The notes beneath the pieces are model-generated. The model was not told the origin of the DNA. It did not search any database and saw only the letters and a list, made by a program, of their open reading frames with translations. From Bisporella sp. PMI_857 (Eukaryota; Ascomycota; Leotiomycetes; Helotiales; Helotiaceae), in the NCBI GenBank assembly GCA_021307315.1, contig JAJSPD010000093.1, forward strand, positions 91,074-155,073: a stretch of DNA of 64,000 bases, in the 5' to 3' direction. Each line of letters opens with the position of its first letter. Positions within the stretch are counted from its first letter, which is position 1. The translations under genes were made by a program, and so were the position numbers. Below, one piece after another: positions 1-11,273 of the stretch.

Positions 1-605
1 TCTCGGATGCTCAAGCTAGAGCACAGCTCGAGACAAACTTCTGGGGAGCCGTCAACATGACCAAAGAAGTCCTTCCCGTCTTCCGCGAGACCAACCCAGC
101 AGGAGCAGGTGGCATTGTCGTTCAAATATCCTCCGTTGGCGGTTACCTTGGTTTTCAAGGCAGTGCGTTCTACCATGCCTCCAAGTTTGCGCTAGAAGGG
201 TTCACGGAGTCGCTTGCCAAGGAGATGTTCCCGGAGTGGAATATACGCTTCATGATTTTTGAGCCGGGCGGAATCCAGACTGAGTTTGCGAAGGGGAGCT
301 TGCAATCTGCGGATAGACATCCTGCTTATGTAGATCCGAACGGCCCGACTAGTCAGCTGCAAGAGTATTTGGCAGCACCTGCTGCGCAAGAAAATTTTGC
401 GCTGCCCGAGGTTATGGCTAAGACGGTAGTCAAGGTTGTTGCGTCTGATGATTTGCCACTTAGATTGCCGGCCGGGAGTGACGCTTGGGGGATGATCAAG
501 AAAGATGTCGATGATACATTGAAAGAGTTGGAAAAGTGGAAGGCAGTCAGCCAGAGCTGCTCGGGTGCTGAGCTGCTTGCCAGCATTAATTTTTTAAATA
601 GATGA
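1..605 (+). CDS. Short-chain dehydrogenase/reductase (SDR), 3' part
   Basis: The reading frame is open from base 3 to the TGA at 603-605, and the N-terminal Rossmann part lies outside the window. What remains is the second half of a classical SDR: TNFWGAVN matches the central helix, ISSVGGY carries the catalytic serine, and YHASK is the YxxxK catalytic motif, followed by the EPGG segment after the last core strand. These are NAD(P)-dependent oxidoreductases, probably cytosolic; the substrate cannot be predicted. The C-terminal tail (AWGMIKKDVDDTLKELEKWK) resembles fungal SDRs annotated as 3-oxoacyl-reductase-like. An internal ATG at 57 should not be taken as the start, because the conserved frame continues upstream of it. 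Confidence 0.88.
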   Translation, partial: SDAQARAQLETNFWGAVNMTKEVLPVFRETNPAGAGGIVVQISSVGGYLGFQGSAFYHASKFALEGFTESLAKEMFPEWNIRFMIFEPGGIQTEFAKGSLQSADRHPAYVDPNGPTSQLQEYLAAPAAQENFALPEVMAKTVVKVVASDDLPLRLPAGSDAWGMIKKDVDDTLKELEKWKAVSQSCSGAELLASINFLNR

Positions 606-2485
606 TGGAGCAAAAAGTTGTATTTTATGCCTATTGTTGATATAGCCATAGCATTATATTCTGTGCTTTCTTCCGTTCCTTCCATCATCACTCAAGAATT
701 TCTGTTGTATTACTTCTTTTTGCTAACTACAATATTGCTATATTACGATACTTCCAGAGCTTCAGAACTCGTGGCATGATTCTAGCGTGTTTATTTATAG
801 ACAGAAGTAGATTCACAGACTTGTACCTGGAGTTTTGCCCTACTAAGAGTTTTATGAAGTGCACAGAGTCCCAGCATATGGTATCATGTTAGAGCTGACT
901 CGTGTTTATCATTCTATCATAGAGAATCCGAGTTCGCCGATTCTAAGCCCCTATATGAACCATAACGCGACTTCCACAATGTCATTAACCGTGTCCACAT
1001 GGTATTGACGTGCTCTACAATAGGACAATCCGTTTGTCTCATTCCTGCTGTCAGCTCACCTGTCTATTAGATATATCACCAACGGTTCTTCTTTGCACTT
1101 ATTTGGTGCCTTTCAGATGAATATCGACAAAGTGAAATGGAAATCGTAAATGTGAGAGGTGTGTGTACTTGGCATGGATCTGTACAGGGGGGTGACCAGC
1201 CTGTGTGAGAGTGACTGAAATCTTGATGTAGGTATTTGGTTGTGATAGTTCAGGCCTGTAATATCTACCAATCGTTAGATGTTTAGTTCAGGTATTTGAT
1301 TAATTTATATGCCTCACAAACTTGCCAAGAAACTCGTGACACATTCAAGGGAAGTTTTCCTCCCAGGTTTGAAATTTCTTCTTTCTACCGCCGACGACCC
1401 CGTCAATAATAGGGATCTCCAAATAAGGTCTGGATCGATCTTGCTGTTAGGGACGAGAATGCAGCTGTCCTCGGTGGCCCAGATCGGTCTCACGACCAGC
1501 CACCTATCTACATTGCCATCACGATTATCACCACGATCGGGAAGGAAATGTGATTGATATTGCATCTCACTGAACCCCTTGCGACAAGGGTGCCTAAGCT
1601 GGTGCCAAAAGTCGTCCGAGACCCGTGTATCGGCTTCACCAAGGTCCCCCACCGGCATCGTATATAGATTTATAGCTTTTCGGCCGCCTGCAGCGGAAGC
1701 CCTTTCTGGAGCCCCCTAGCCTTACATGATGCAAATGGCTGGTTTGTGGCTGATCTTGTGTCGCCAAACCAAAGAACAAAAGGGAGCACGGTTCGACCGG
1801 CGCAAGGTCCAAAATACTTGAGAAGAGGCAAGGCAGGTTCGAGAGGGAAGGCCAACAACCCTACCGCCATCGTCATCAACATTCCCTGTGCTTTGCCGCT
1901 TGTTACTGGAAAGGAATGGATGCGTTTGTTGTTGTATCAGGGTTGCTCTTGGCTCGGGAAAAACAATTAACGATGGATACGGATCAAGTTTCCAGAAATT
2001 CGGGTTGTCAGCCACCACCAGTAGAATCTACCCCACGTCTCACCGGGCCTCAAACCTGGACCTTCTTCTGTGCAACCTTGTACAAGATGACGAGATGTCC
2101 TTTTTTAAAAGGCTCTTGGATACCCGTTTTCCTATGTGCACCGCAAAAGGCCAGTCTTATGCCAGTATCTCTCACTCACAGTTAAGTACGGAAGATATAC
2201 GATTCTTTGTTTATTTTCCTTTCCTTTCCTTTCTTCTTATTCCTTAGGTTCTGGAATCCGCTAAATGCAGGGCTGCATCCTTTCCAACTTTGTTGGCGCG
2301 AGGGGCCGTTTTGGTAACGACGATCGATCGGACTCGGTAGATTTATTTTGATCTGACAGCTCAGTATCACAAACTGCAAAACAGTGAACAGACTTTTAAG
2401 TTGCAGGAAGCTTTGTATAGGAGAAGAGGTTTGTATGAATATATAGCATCCCAAATGCTGCCGCTTGTATCGCGCTTTCAGTTCT
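606..2485. other. Intergenic region, no gene recognised
   Basis: About 1.9 kb between the SDR gene and the next ORF. The short ORFs here lack conserved motifs and overlap on both strands. It contains T-rich 3'-flank sequence just after 605 and a pyrimidine-rich stretch near 2200-2245, which could be part of the promoter or 5' UTR of the gene starting at 2486. I see no tRNA or repeat family. Confidence 0.5.
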
Positions 2486-3634
2486 ATGACTATTGATTCT
2501 TTACATAATGATCTCGTTCTGTCTGTGTTCTCTCGCCCTTCCACGCCTTCATTCCACGGCAGATCTCTCGGTACCATGTCAACCTTCGAATTCCTAGGGG
2601 GCGTTTTCACTATCAGTTTCCAGCATATCTTAAGCCCCATGCCCATCACCCAAGAGATATTGAGCGCCCGGCCTCCTTCAACACCATCCAGCGTCACACT
2701 GAAGAGAAAAAGGATGAATTTCAGTAAGCCGCTCCCAGCATTACCTTCAGAGGCGCATCCTACGATAAAGGCAGTGTTGCAGGATAAGACAGATAATGGT
2801 TCCTTATGTTGGACGGATCGTCGACCTTCCGAGATATCGTGCCCAAGCATGATGACAGACTCGTTCTCCTCAACATCGGACGTAGGTCTGGAAGACTACG
2901 GCGACTACACTTCCCCGGACGGGTGGGACTCGTATTGGTCTACCGCGCAGGACTCGTCAAGGCCACCATCATGCTACCTCGATATAGCCATCCGACCACA
3001 ACTACGCAGCCGGCTATCCCATGAGAATCGCAACTTCGCGTCCTCCGACCTCTCAAAACTGAACCCCCACAGCTCGACAGAAAATCTCTATATGTCCGCC
3101 ATGAACTACTCCACTCCCAACCTCCCCGAGCCACGCAAGAGGAGATCACAAACTCTCTCGCCCTTTCTTCCTCCACCGATCCCACCCACACCTCTTGCTT
3201 GGCCTGGAGACACCGAAAAATCTTTCCACTTAGCTCGGCCACGAGCATACACCACTCCTTCGCAGGCCAACAACAAGACATGGCCTCCCTCCAACCTCAG
3301 CACGTGCACCACGCTCAACTCCCAAACCTCATCTACTGAGAGCTCACCATTGTATATGAAATGTCCTCCACCATCCCCACTAATCACTCCAGCGCTGTCA
3401 GTACTGCCGCCGCTTGATCTTGACAGCGAAGTTTCCTATTTTGATGATGACGACGAAGAGGAGTCGGCACGTGCTAAGCTGGTCAAAGTGTTTCGGCGAC
3501 GAGGTAGCTCGAACGCTGGTGGCGAAGCTATGCTGGAGAAGGAACCATTGCCCGTAAGGCCGAAGGGAAGGTTCCGCAAACGCGTGAGTGACGCGAACCA
3601 GACTCTGAAAGGCGTATTCGGCATCAAGAAATGA
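2486..3634 (+). CDS. Hypothetical Ser/Pro-rich protein
   Basis: A single-exon ORF of 382 residues from the ATG at 2486 (MTIDSLHND). The frame extends a little upstream, but only through a TTG. The sequence is low in complexity: Ser/Pro/Thr-rich segments, a polyproline stretch (FLPPPIPPTPL), an acidic run (FDDDDEEE, about residues 319-325), and a basic C-terminus ending GVFGIKK. It has no signal peptide, membrane segment or catalytic motif, so it looks mostly disordered. Codon use and the long open frame through C-rich sequence support a real gene. A later in-frame ATG (MSTFEFLGG) is an alternative start. I do not recognise the family. Confidence 0.6.
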   Translation: MTIDSLHNDLVLSVFSRPSTPSFHGRSLGTMSTFEFLGGVFTISFQHILSPMPITQEILSARPPSTPSSVTLKRKRMNFSKPLPALPSEAHPTIKAVLQDKTDNGSLCWTDRRPSEISCPSMMTDSFSSTSDVGLEDYGDYTSPDGWDSYWSTAQDSSRPPSCYLDIAIRPQLRSRLSHENRNFASSDLSKLNPHSSTENLYMSAMNYSTPNLPEPRKRRSQTLSPFLPPPIPPTPLAWPGDTEKSFHLARPRAYTTPSQANNKTWPPSNLSTCTTLNSQTSSTESSPLYMKCPPPSPLITPALSVLPPLDLDSEVSYFDDDDEEESARAKLVKVFRRRGSSNAGGEAMLEKEPLPVRPKGRFRKRVSDANQTLKGVFGIKK

Positions 3635-4378
3635 AGAAAATATCAATTCAGAGTGAGACACGATGGGTAATGATGTAATGTACGAACGGTCCGGGATGGT
3701 GTGATGAGGATCTGAAGATGTATGATTGATGAAGAAGGCAATATATCGGCGTATGAGTGTATGTGTGTATTCATCAGCATTGTGGTCTAAAAAAGTCTGT
3801 AGGAAAGAAGGTCAAAGATCAGGGCTGTCATCGATTGACGCCTCGACCTCGTGGTAAAGCAATGATAGTATTACTTTAGTGACCTGGAAATCAAAAAAGA
3901 ATAAGTATAATTTTCCGTATTATCGTCACGCACGTCCAAGCCGGGGAACTTAATCTTACTAGTTTCATAGAGTGATGAGTACAGGTAGGTAGGTGGTTTG
4001 GTGAATAATCCATTCTCCCAAAGATATGAAGTTAGGACATCAATGTCACCTAAGAGATAAACTAATGGCTTTGTGAGGCAGAGATTGTATTTGCCATAAT
4101 CCATGGCTCTTATGATGCCATCTCACTCCCTCCAGCGTTCGATATCTCCCTATTTACGCACATACCCTAAAGTTGTCCTCTTTCTTAAGCAATATTCTGT
4201 TTCGAGTCATAACAGGGCATCACGAAGTACCTCTGTCAATGGTTCCCTTAACCCATCGCAGTATCAACTATAACTCAGTAGCCTGAGGAGTTGACGAAAG
4301 CCATAACCGCTCACAAATTATAGAGGAGCAATAACACTTTACGCTTTTGGTGGTGGTTTAGGAACGAATTAATGACCG
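3635..4378. other. Intergenic region
   Basis: About 0.7 kb of 3' flank between the Ser/Pro-rich gene (+) and the exonuclease pseudogene (-). The two are convergent, so this holds 3' UTRs. I see no gene. Confidence 0.45.
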
Positions 4379-5823
4379 CTAGTGGTATTTCTTTGCTGCC
4401 CGGTCTTTCGCCTTCTCCTCGGCAATACGCTCGCAGATTCTCGCAGTATCTCTGCCCACTTGGCCAATTCTGCTTTATGAAAGGTGTAACGTAGAACAAC
4501 CTGTATAGAAAGTACAGAGAGTCAGCAATTTTGGTTATATAAAAGGGATGTATCAGACGTTGCACCAGAAGAAAATTGGAGATTCAAGATGTGAAATAAA
4601 CGCTATTTAAAGACAGACCCAGGACAGGGTCGGCCTCCGGTTGTTGATATACATGAGGTTTCAAATAGGAGGTTTGTACGTTGTGTATTATGTTGTAGTA
4701 TATCGAATAACTTACCTCTCTAGTAGCAAACACGTCCTCCAAGCAATCGTGCACTCCTCCTTTCGTCCGAAATTCGATACCGAGAAGACCATCGATCAAG
4801 GCTTGTAGCTTTCACCGGGGACTTGAGCCTCCAATAGCATTCTTAGTGAGAATTCCCGAGTCGACAACATGACCGCATAATTCCTAAAACGCTCAAGTCA
4901 TTGGGCAGAGCATGGCCAACGATAATCGCGTCAGCACCGACGAATCTCCAGATTTGGGCGCGGGCCTCCTCCCATCCATTTAGCACCTCACGGTTATTGA
5001 TGACATCGCTCATGGCTTCTGGTATAATACCATGAATTCTCTATCCTCACTCTACGATGTCCCAGTTCGGTGCTACGAAACTGTCAAGTAATACCTCCCC
5101 AGTTAAATAGTCAACCAGGCTCACATAGACAGCCACGGCCCCTACCATCTCGCAATCGAGAACAACAGCCTCGCGTTTGTCGAAAGTAGAACCGCCCACA
5201 GGGCTAAATGCCCATTTTCTGCGTATCTACGAAGGAGTTCGCTTGAGCAGTGCATGCCTTTGATTCTCCACAGTAAGAATATAGTCGAGGGTCGTTATTT
5301 TGCACTTGTAAATAGTATAAGGTCAATAAATGCTGGAGATTTGTGGGATTTAACTTCACATACTGATTTGAGCAACTCCCCAGTGTGAACAAGGCACGGC
5401 TTGGAGCCTAAGCTCCTTTGTAACTCTGTGAGATATTCGCTTTGGTATCAAGTATATAGTATACTCACTATAGCATTTCAAGCATTTACGAAGACCTGCA
5501 AGCTCTACGTCACTAAAAGGTGACAGCGTAGAGTGATGGTTTCGGAGTTCCTCGACCGAGTGGCGATTTTGGGAAAGCGATAGAAAAGCACCTTGTCTTT
5601 TCAACAGGGAAATCGTTGACCATCGGTTATCGACTGCTGCTGGGAATTTTCTCTGGAGAGATTTGAAAGCCGTGCCGGTTGGCCTCCTTTGACCAGCGTT
5701 CTTTGCTTTTGCGCGTTGCTTGATGTGAAAGGGGCTGTTGTCAAAGTGCGCATCCAAGCCGCGTGGAGAGGTGAAACAGCGGTCAGGGTGTTGTCCCACA
5801 AGAGAAATATGCAGCTGAGACAA
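4379..5823 (-). pseudogene. RNA exonuclease (REX/DEDDh family)-like, decayed
   Basis: Conserved pieces of a fungal REX-type 3'-5' exonuclease lie in order on the minus strand but in different frames. A Cys-containing N-terminal piece (GLRKCLKCYSEY) is near 5480. The metal-binding block LDCEMVG and then VSLVDYLTGEVLL lie around 5060-5170, then a stop (WDIVE*). GADAIIVGHALPNDL follows near 4900-4960, and GIEFRTKGGVHDCLEDVFAT near 4740-4790, where HDCLED holds the late catalytic His and Asp. The tail AEEKAKDRAAKKYH ends at the TAG at 4379-4381. Several catalytic motifs survive, but frame changes and stops between them exceed what introns would explain. Family members trim 3' ends of rRNA and other RNAs. 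Confidence 0.72.
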
Positions 5824-8070
5824 TAGACATTGTGAGTTGTGATGAGATGGACACCTTCAGGTCTGGAAACCGACACGTGCAATGACAATTGAATTCTGAG
5901 CCCTGCAGTCTATGTAAGGAGGAGGAAGTCTCCCTATGGAAAGATATAGAAGACAAAGTATTTGGGAGGCAATTCGGACTTAAATACCAGGTTAAGCTTG
6001 TTGTGGATGTGGCAGTTAGCATGCATGATCAAGCTGAATCAGGCTTTGTGGAATGAAGAGAGAATGAGTTTTAAGGAAATCATGCTGGGGTTGTTTGTTC
6101 CTACCTTACGAGCGTATTGCTGCTGGTATTCCTATTCCTATTGCTATTGATATTACTGTTGCTCCGGCTTTTGCTTATTTGGTTCCTGCCTGGATTGCTC
6201 CTATAGCTTAACGCAACCACGGTGCTGACAACGATAAAGGTTTTCTACTATCCTGGCACTGAAAAAAGCCGAGCTGCTACTTGCCCAGGTCACTGCAGTA
6301 GGAAATATGCCTGCAATTAGCATACACACCTGCCTGCATACTTCCCTTGGAGAAAAGATGAGCCCAGACCATATTTTATGTCACGTGGCCAGTATTCGTT
6401 TTTCAACTAACAAGACGACGCAAGCAAAAGAAGTCCCTCAAGCTTTCAGCTGGTCGAAGCAACTATCGGCAGATACCAGTATATATATCTGCGCCTCTGA
6501 AAGGAGATCACAAGTAGTGGCACAAGCCACTCAAGCCGTAACTCTAGTGGAAATTTTTCTTTGCTTTTCTTTTTTCTTTTTTCTTATTTGCATTACAGCT
6601 TATCTTGTAAAGTAGCTCTCCTCAAGACTTAATTTTCTTATGAGGGTTGTATGCTGGCTGCGGTGAGACTTCTTCACCAGCTGTAACTTCCAAGAACACT
6701 TGCAGCTTGTACACTACTCTTGAACAGCTTCATATGCATGTAGTTGCACTCGGCCTAGCAGTTTTCTGAAATCTCCAAGGTATGGTAGGCCTATGGATAA
6801 TAAGGGCATCTTGCCTCCATTTGAAGGAACCGGGGTACTTTTCAGATCTCTTTGAGAATGACGTCGATCTCATACCATTGAAAATTTCTGTGGATTGGAA
6901 AGCTTGGTCGTATATCTCAACGGACGGCATTCCCAGTTGTTGAGCATCTCGAGGTACTCTTAGTCGATAGACTGTTTTTCAATATCCAATCCCTATATCT
7001 CGTTTATATCCTGTGTCCTACTGGTTGGGCGAGAGCTGAGCAGCTTGGACTGAGCAAAGCATTACTTTAATCTCTATTGCTGCAAAGCCTCTGAACTTCC
7101 GAACTTCCGAGATTCTCGTTCAAAGTTGGCGGCCTTCGGCCGTTGCGTTGTTTTAGTGGGATGTAAACCGGTATGCGATCATCTAATCCGGATCCCAACA
7201 GACAAATTCAATGTAACGGGTAGATAATTTTATGACTCGCGACTCTTTCGGCGGAAGCCAACTACACGGGATTACTGTAAAAGTGGAATTTGAGGGTCCT
7301 TGAATTTGTCGATTGCAACCATATGTAGGGATCTGGTGGGGGGCCAATCCGTCATCACGCAAGCCCTGACTTACTTCCTTTGGCAAGTCAGTAAACGTTT
7401 CATCGTTTCTCATGGTTTTGCGGCTCCTTGCAATCCACGGATCTACTTCAAAGCTTGTTCACATGATCAATAGCCGGCCTTTCTTCAGGCATCGCTAGGG
7501 TGCCAGGAGCTTCAAGGGAAGCTTTCTAATATTACGTTTTGATAATGGTTTCTTCTTCTACGTAAAATAATCCCCGTAACGGTATACTGGCAACGAGAAC
7601 TCACATATGGGAGTAGACCAAGCTATAATCGAGGATGAAGCGAACGAGAATCCAGTGTTAGTGCACTAGTCATGTTGAGTCAGGAGTATATGCTGGAGCA
7701 TATAGAAACATCAAGGAAACGAATAAGAATGACTTCTATGTCCGCGACATCCCACAATGGAAGACATGGCTATGGAGTAACCCAGAGACCCCTTCTTGGG
7801 GTTTCTTGGAGCTTTTAGTTCACCACGCCATCTACAGGTGTTCTCCAGTCATTGATGTTGACTGCAGAAAGCATCCACTCCTTTCATCCCTCTCCACTGT
7901 TTCCCATCCTTTTCAAGTACTTCTAATTTATAAATACGCTCCCAGTATACACGAGGAAAAGGTTGCATCTTTCCTCGTCCTCAGCCCCAAACCTAGCTCT
8001 GATCTGTTTCACCAGTCCTTTGGCTCACAAAATCAAGTCTGAGGGCGATATTACATTATCTGGCGCAACT
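5824..8070. other. Intergenic region, no gene recognised
   Basis: About 2.2 kb between two pseudogenes. The only sizeable ORF (6307-6615, +) has no conserved motif and ends in a homopolymer-like FFFFFL stretch from T-rich DNA. A short imperfect direct repeat (gaacttccgaacttccgag) occurs near 7090. This may be decayed gene or transposon sequence, but I cannot identify it. Confidence 0.45.
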
Positions 8071-10121
8071 ATGTTTGCCAAAGGGAGATACTTCGGCCTC
8101 CGCAGTCAAAAGCTTAATCTAGCTGTTGGAATTCTTGCTGGCCTTGGTTTCTTGTGAGTCTCTATGTATGGTGGCGTTGGCAGAGGTGGTATGTCGCGAC
8201 GACCTAAGGCACTTTATCTGAAAGATATGAAAGCTATTTTCTCAAGATATACTATCAGAATTCTAACACTTTGGATATGGTCAAGGAGTCATGGGTGGTC
8301 TGTTGACCTTAGGAAGCTTCATGAAAGTCTTCCCAGAAATAAGTACTCTTGTCGATCCCAACAACGACCATGTCACTACCATCCAGGGTATCACGGTTGC
8401 GAGCTATAACTTGGCTGTTTGCTAGGCGCCATTTTCATTATCTTCATTGCGATATTCTCGGAAGAAGGAAAATGATACTCCTCGGCTCTAGTATTGTGGT
8501 CATTGGAGCAATCCTTCGGACCAGATCACTCTCTTTGGCGCATCTCATTGTGGGAGTATGTAAAACAAAGCATCTCATGGTCGACTGAAACTAATAAATC
8601 TAAAGAGAGTAATTCCGGATTGGGAAATGGCATGAAACATATCTATAGTTCCCACATGGGCAAGTGAGACTTCCAAGAGTGATAAACGCGGGAAGATGGT
8701 CACGATTGAAGACGCGATGATCTCAGGGGAGATTATGACATCTTATTGGATTGACTTTGCATTTTAATTTCTCGAGAGCAATTCAGTCTCCTAGCGATTT
8801 TCCATTGCTTTCCAGGGAGGCGTACCTTTGGGAGGCCCGCTTTCCAGTTTGCTAAGATGGAGACCTAGATTGTCTTTGCGCTCCCCGTTGCTCGCGCTTA
8901 TCATGGAACTTCCTGAATCACCAAGATGGCTTCTCCTCAACGGAAAAGAAGCCGAGGCAGTATCAGTTGTAAGCATCTGATAAACTCGAACTAAAGCCAC
9001 TCCTGAGCCCGATTTGGGCCGACTCTCATTAGATCTCTGCGCTTGAGGGTTTATCCGAGGGCCATAAAATCGCCCGTGTTAAAGTTTTAGAGATCTAAGG
9101 CAATGTAATTCAGGTTCAAGGCGTAAAGTGGGACGATCTATTCACAATGGGACCGGAGCGCAATTTCCACAGAGTCGTTTTAGGATATGAGTCAAATGTT
9201 CCAACAGATTGGAGGATGCAACTTGATCACTTGTACGTCACGTTCGCGGAATACTGATCCTAAATATAAACCCTGACCCTGTTAATAGACTATGCTGCCA
9301 CTATATTTAAGCAATATATTGGGCTTAGTGCTCGGGCCTCACGTATCCTGGCCGCGACTATAGGGACCGAGTACTTCATCGTCTCATTTTTTGTTGTCTA
9401 CACCATCGAGTAAAGTTACTATCCAATATAGCATTGCTTCTGGGTATTTTGTTAATGTGATTCGGGAAATTTGGACATTGCACCTTAATGATCATCGGCT
9501 CGTGCAGATGTGCAAGCTCAATGGCAATACTCGCAGGCCCAAATTACCTATCCCAAAACAGCATCGGCGGAACCGCTCCCGGTTGGGCTTCCGTGGCGAT
9601 GGTTTTTACGTTTAACACCTTCTTCTCGTTTGGGTGGCTTGGAATGTCGTGGCGCTATCCTATAGAGATCGTTCCCCTTCGTACCCATGCTTCTTCCAAT
9701 GGACTCGGTACTTCAGCCAACTGGATTTCTAATTTCTTAGTTGCCATGACCACGTCTGTTTGTTTCTCTAGCATTGGATACAATACCTATATTATCTTTG
9801 CTGTTGTCAATGCCGTCATTGTTCCTATTGTATATTTCTTCTACCTGGAGACCGCGTACAGGAGTTTGGAAGAGAGTAAGTACAAGGAGAGTTCGCATGA
9901 GAGTGCCGATTAACTAAGGAACATACAGTCGATGGTATTTCCAAAAGACAAATAACACATTCAGTGTTGTTTCCACTGATAGAAACGAGCCACGCCGATA
10001 TGGAAAGCCTGGGGAATTGCTTATTGACAATGAAAAGGAAAAGTATCATGCAACAGTTCGAGAAGTGGAGCATGGAGGCTTGTTAGCAAGCGATTCGAAT
10101 TCTGAGAAAATAGCCACGTAA
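8071..10121 (+). pseudogene. MFS sugar (hexose) transporter, decayed
   Basis: Fragments of one sugar-porter family transporter appear in correct order. The start MFAKGRYFGLRSQKLNLAVG is at 8071. GVMGGLLTLGSFMKVFPEI is near 8290-8345 and TIQGITVASYNLAVC near 8380-8425, followed by TAG. GRRKMILLGSSIVVIGAIL runs from about 8453. ELPESPRWLLLNGKEAEAV is near 8905-8965 and YAATIFKQYIGLSARASRI near 9290-9350. The C-terminal membrane half runs from 9488 (NYLSQNSIGGTAPGWASVAM to YFFYLETAYRSLEE), then an apparent intron from 9891 and a tail RRYGKPGELLID ending at the TAA at 10119-10121. Stops and frame changes break the middle, including the region of the GRR and PESPRW signatures. A plasma-membrane proton-sugar symporter would be expected from an intact copy. 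Confidence 0.85.
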
Positions 10122-11273
10122 ATTGGCAGTGGGTAATATTTAGCATAACGTAAAGGAAGGCTGGTGTACTAGTTGCCAGGCATGGCGCAGCAACCTTGTC
10201 AGGAAGATAGATTTCAGGGGTTGAACATGGAGTTTACTTAAATGACTTTAGATATCTAGAGAGTATTAGGCACACATATTCTACGTCCAATATGTTGGAA
10301 TTCACTGAAAACTCGACCTTCTAGTCTAAAATCATCAGTGATGTATCAGGCACTTGGGATGAAGTGACGACTACCTCGTGCAGGGTCAAGTATTAATTCA
10401 TCGAGTATTGATAAACAACAGTAGTGATATTTGTATAACCAATCGATTAGAAATTATTACCCGCATATCTCATCTGGTGAATAAATCAAGTATAATCGAT
10501 GGCGTAAACAAACCCCTTTTGATATCGCTTAAAACCCTGCCATTTCAGCGAGGCTAGCTTGTTCGAGAATACGAAAATATGGCTGCCCCTTAAGATGAGT
10601 CCACAGTTTCCGTGACTCGATTAGTTGTTCCTCATAGTTTAATGTACGTTTTGGTTGTCTCCTTGATTTCGTGTTACTAGTCCTAAGTAATTGAGTCACA
10701 AAGAACTGTTCCTTGGGAGACACAGCTTCGCGAAGCGCTTCCACCAAAAAGCACGTCTGTAGCCCAAAGGCTCGAAGAACATGCCTTCGAACCACATGAC
10801 GATGTGGATGCTTACACGAGATGCAAAAGGATATCCCACCACCACCTCACTATCTTCGGATTCGAATCTTCGCTCAACCCGAATGGATTTCTTTCTCCAC
10901 CTTTATCTCTTTTCGGTTGGATGATGCATCATCTTGTGTAGATCGAGTGCTTGCAGAGAAAGTCCTCGGTGAGGTCTGCTATATGGGATTAAGTCGGAAT
11001 GGAAGGAGGACAGGCGACGTCAAGATCGAGAAAATTAATTGTAGGAAAGAAGGAGAATTTAGGATCTCCCGCCTGGTTTGTGTACACTGACACCGATATC
11101 CACATCTCCATAGGCTTATGTTCACGGGTCGAACTACACAATAATGACTCTGTTGCACAGCGCTTGCCGCATGCACGACCTGCCACACACAGAGAGACTA
11201 AAGCTGAATGCTCCTCCAAGATGGCTCATGACGTTTAATTTAGCTTCATGAATTCCAAGACCTCTCCTATGAT
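10122..11273. other. Intergenic region with one coding-like remnant
   Basis: About 1.15 kb between the transporter pseudogene and UTP21. On the minus strand, 10529-10795 is open for 88 codons with protein-like composition (VEALREAVSPKEQFF, LWTHLKGQPYF) but has no ATG start and no recognisable domain. It may be the 3' end of a lost gene. I see nothing else convincing. Confidence 0.3.

Noticed and set aside
2182..2850. 222-codon minus-strand ORF
   Set aside because: Overlaps the start of the 2486-3634 gene, shows low-complexity flanks and no conserved motif. I prefer the plus-strand gene.
1..10121. A secondary-metabolite gene cluster (SDR plus transporter)
   Set aside because: The transporter is dead, no core synthase is present, and the regulator is more than 20 kb away among housekeeping genes.
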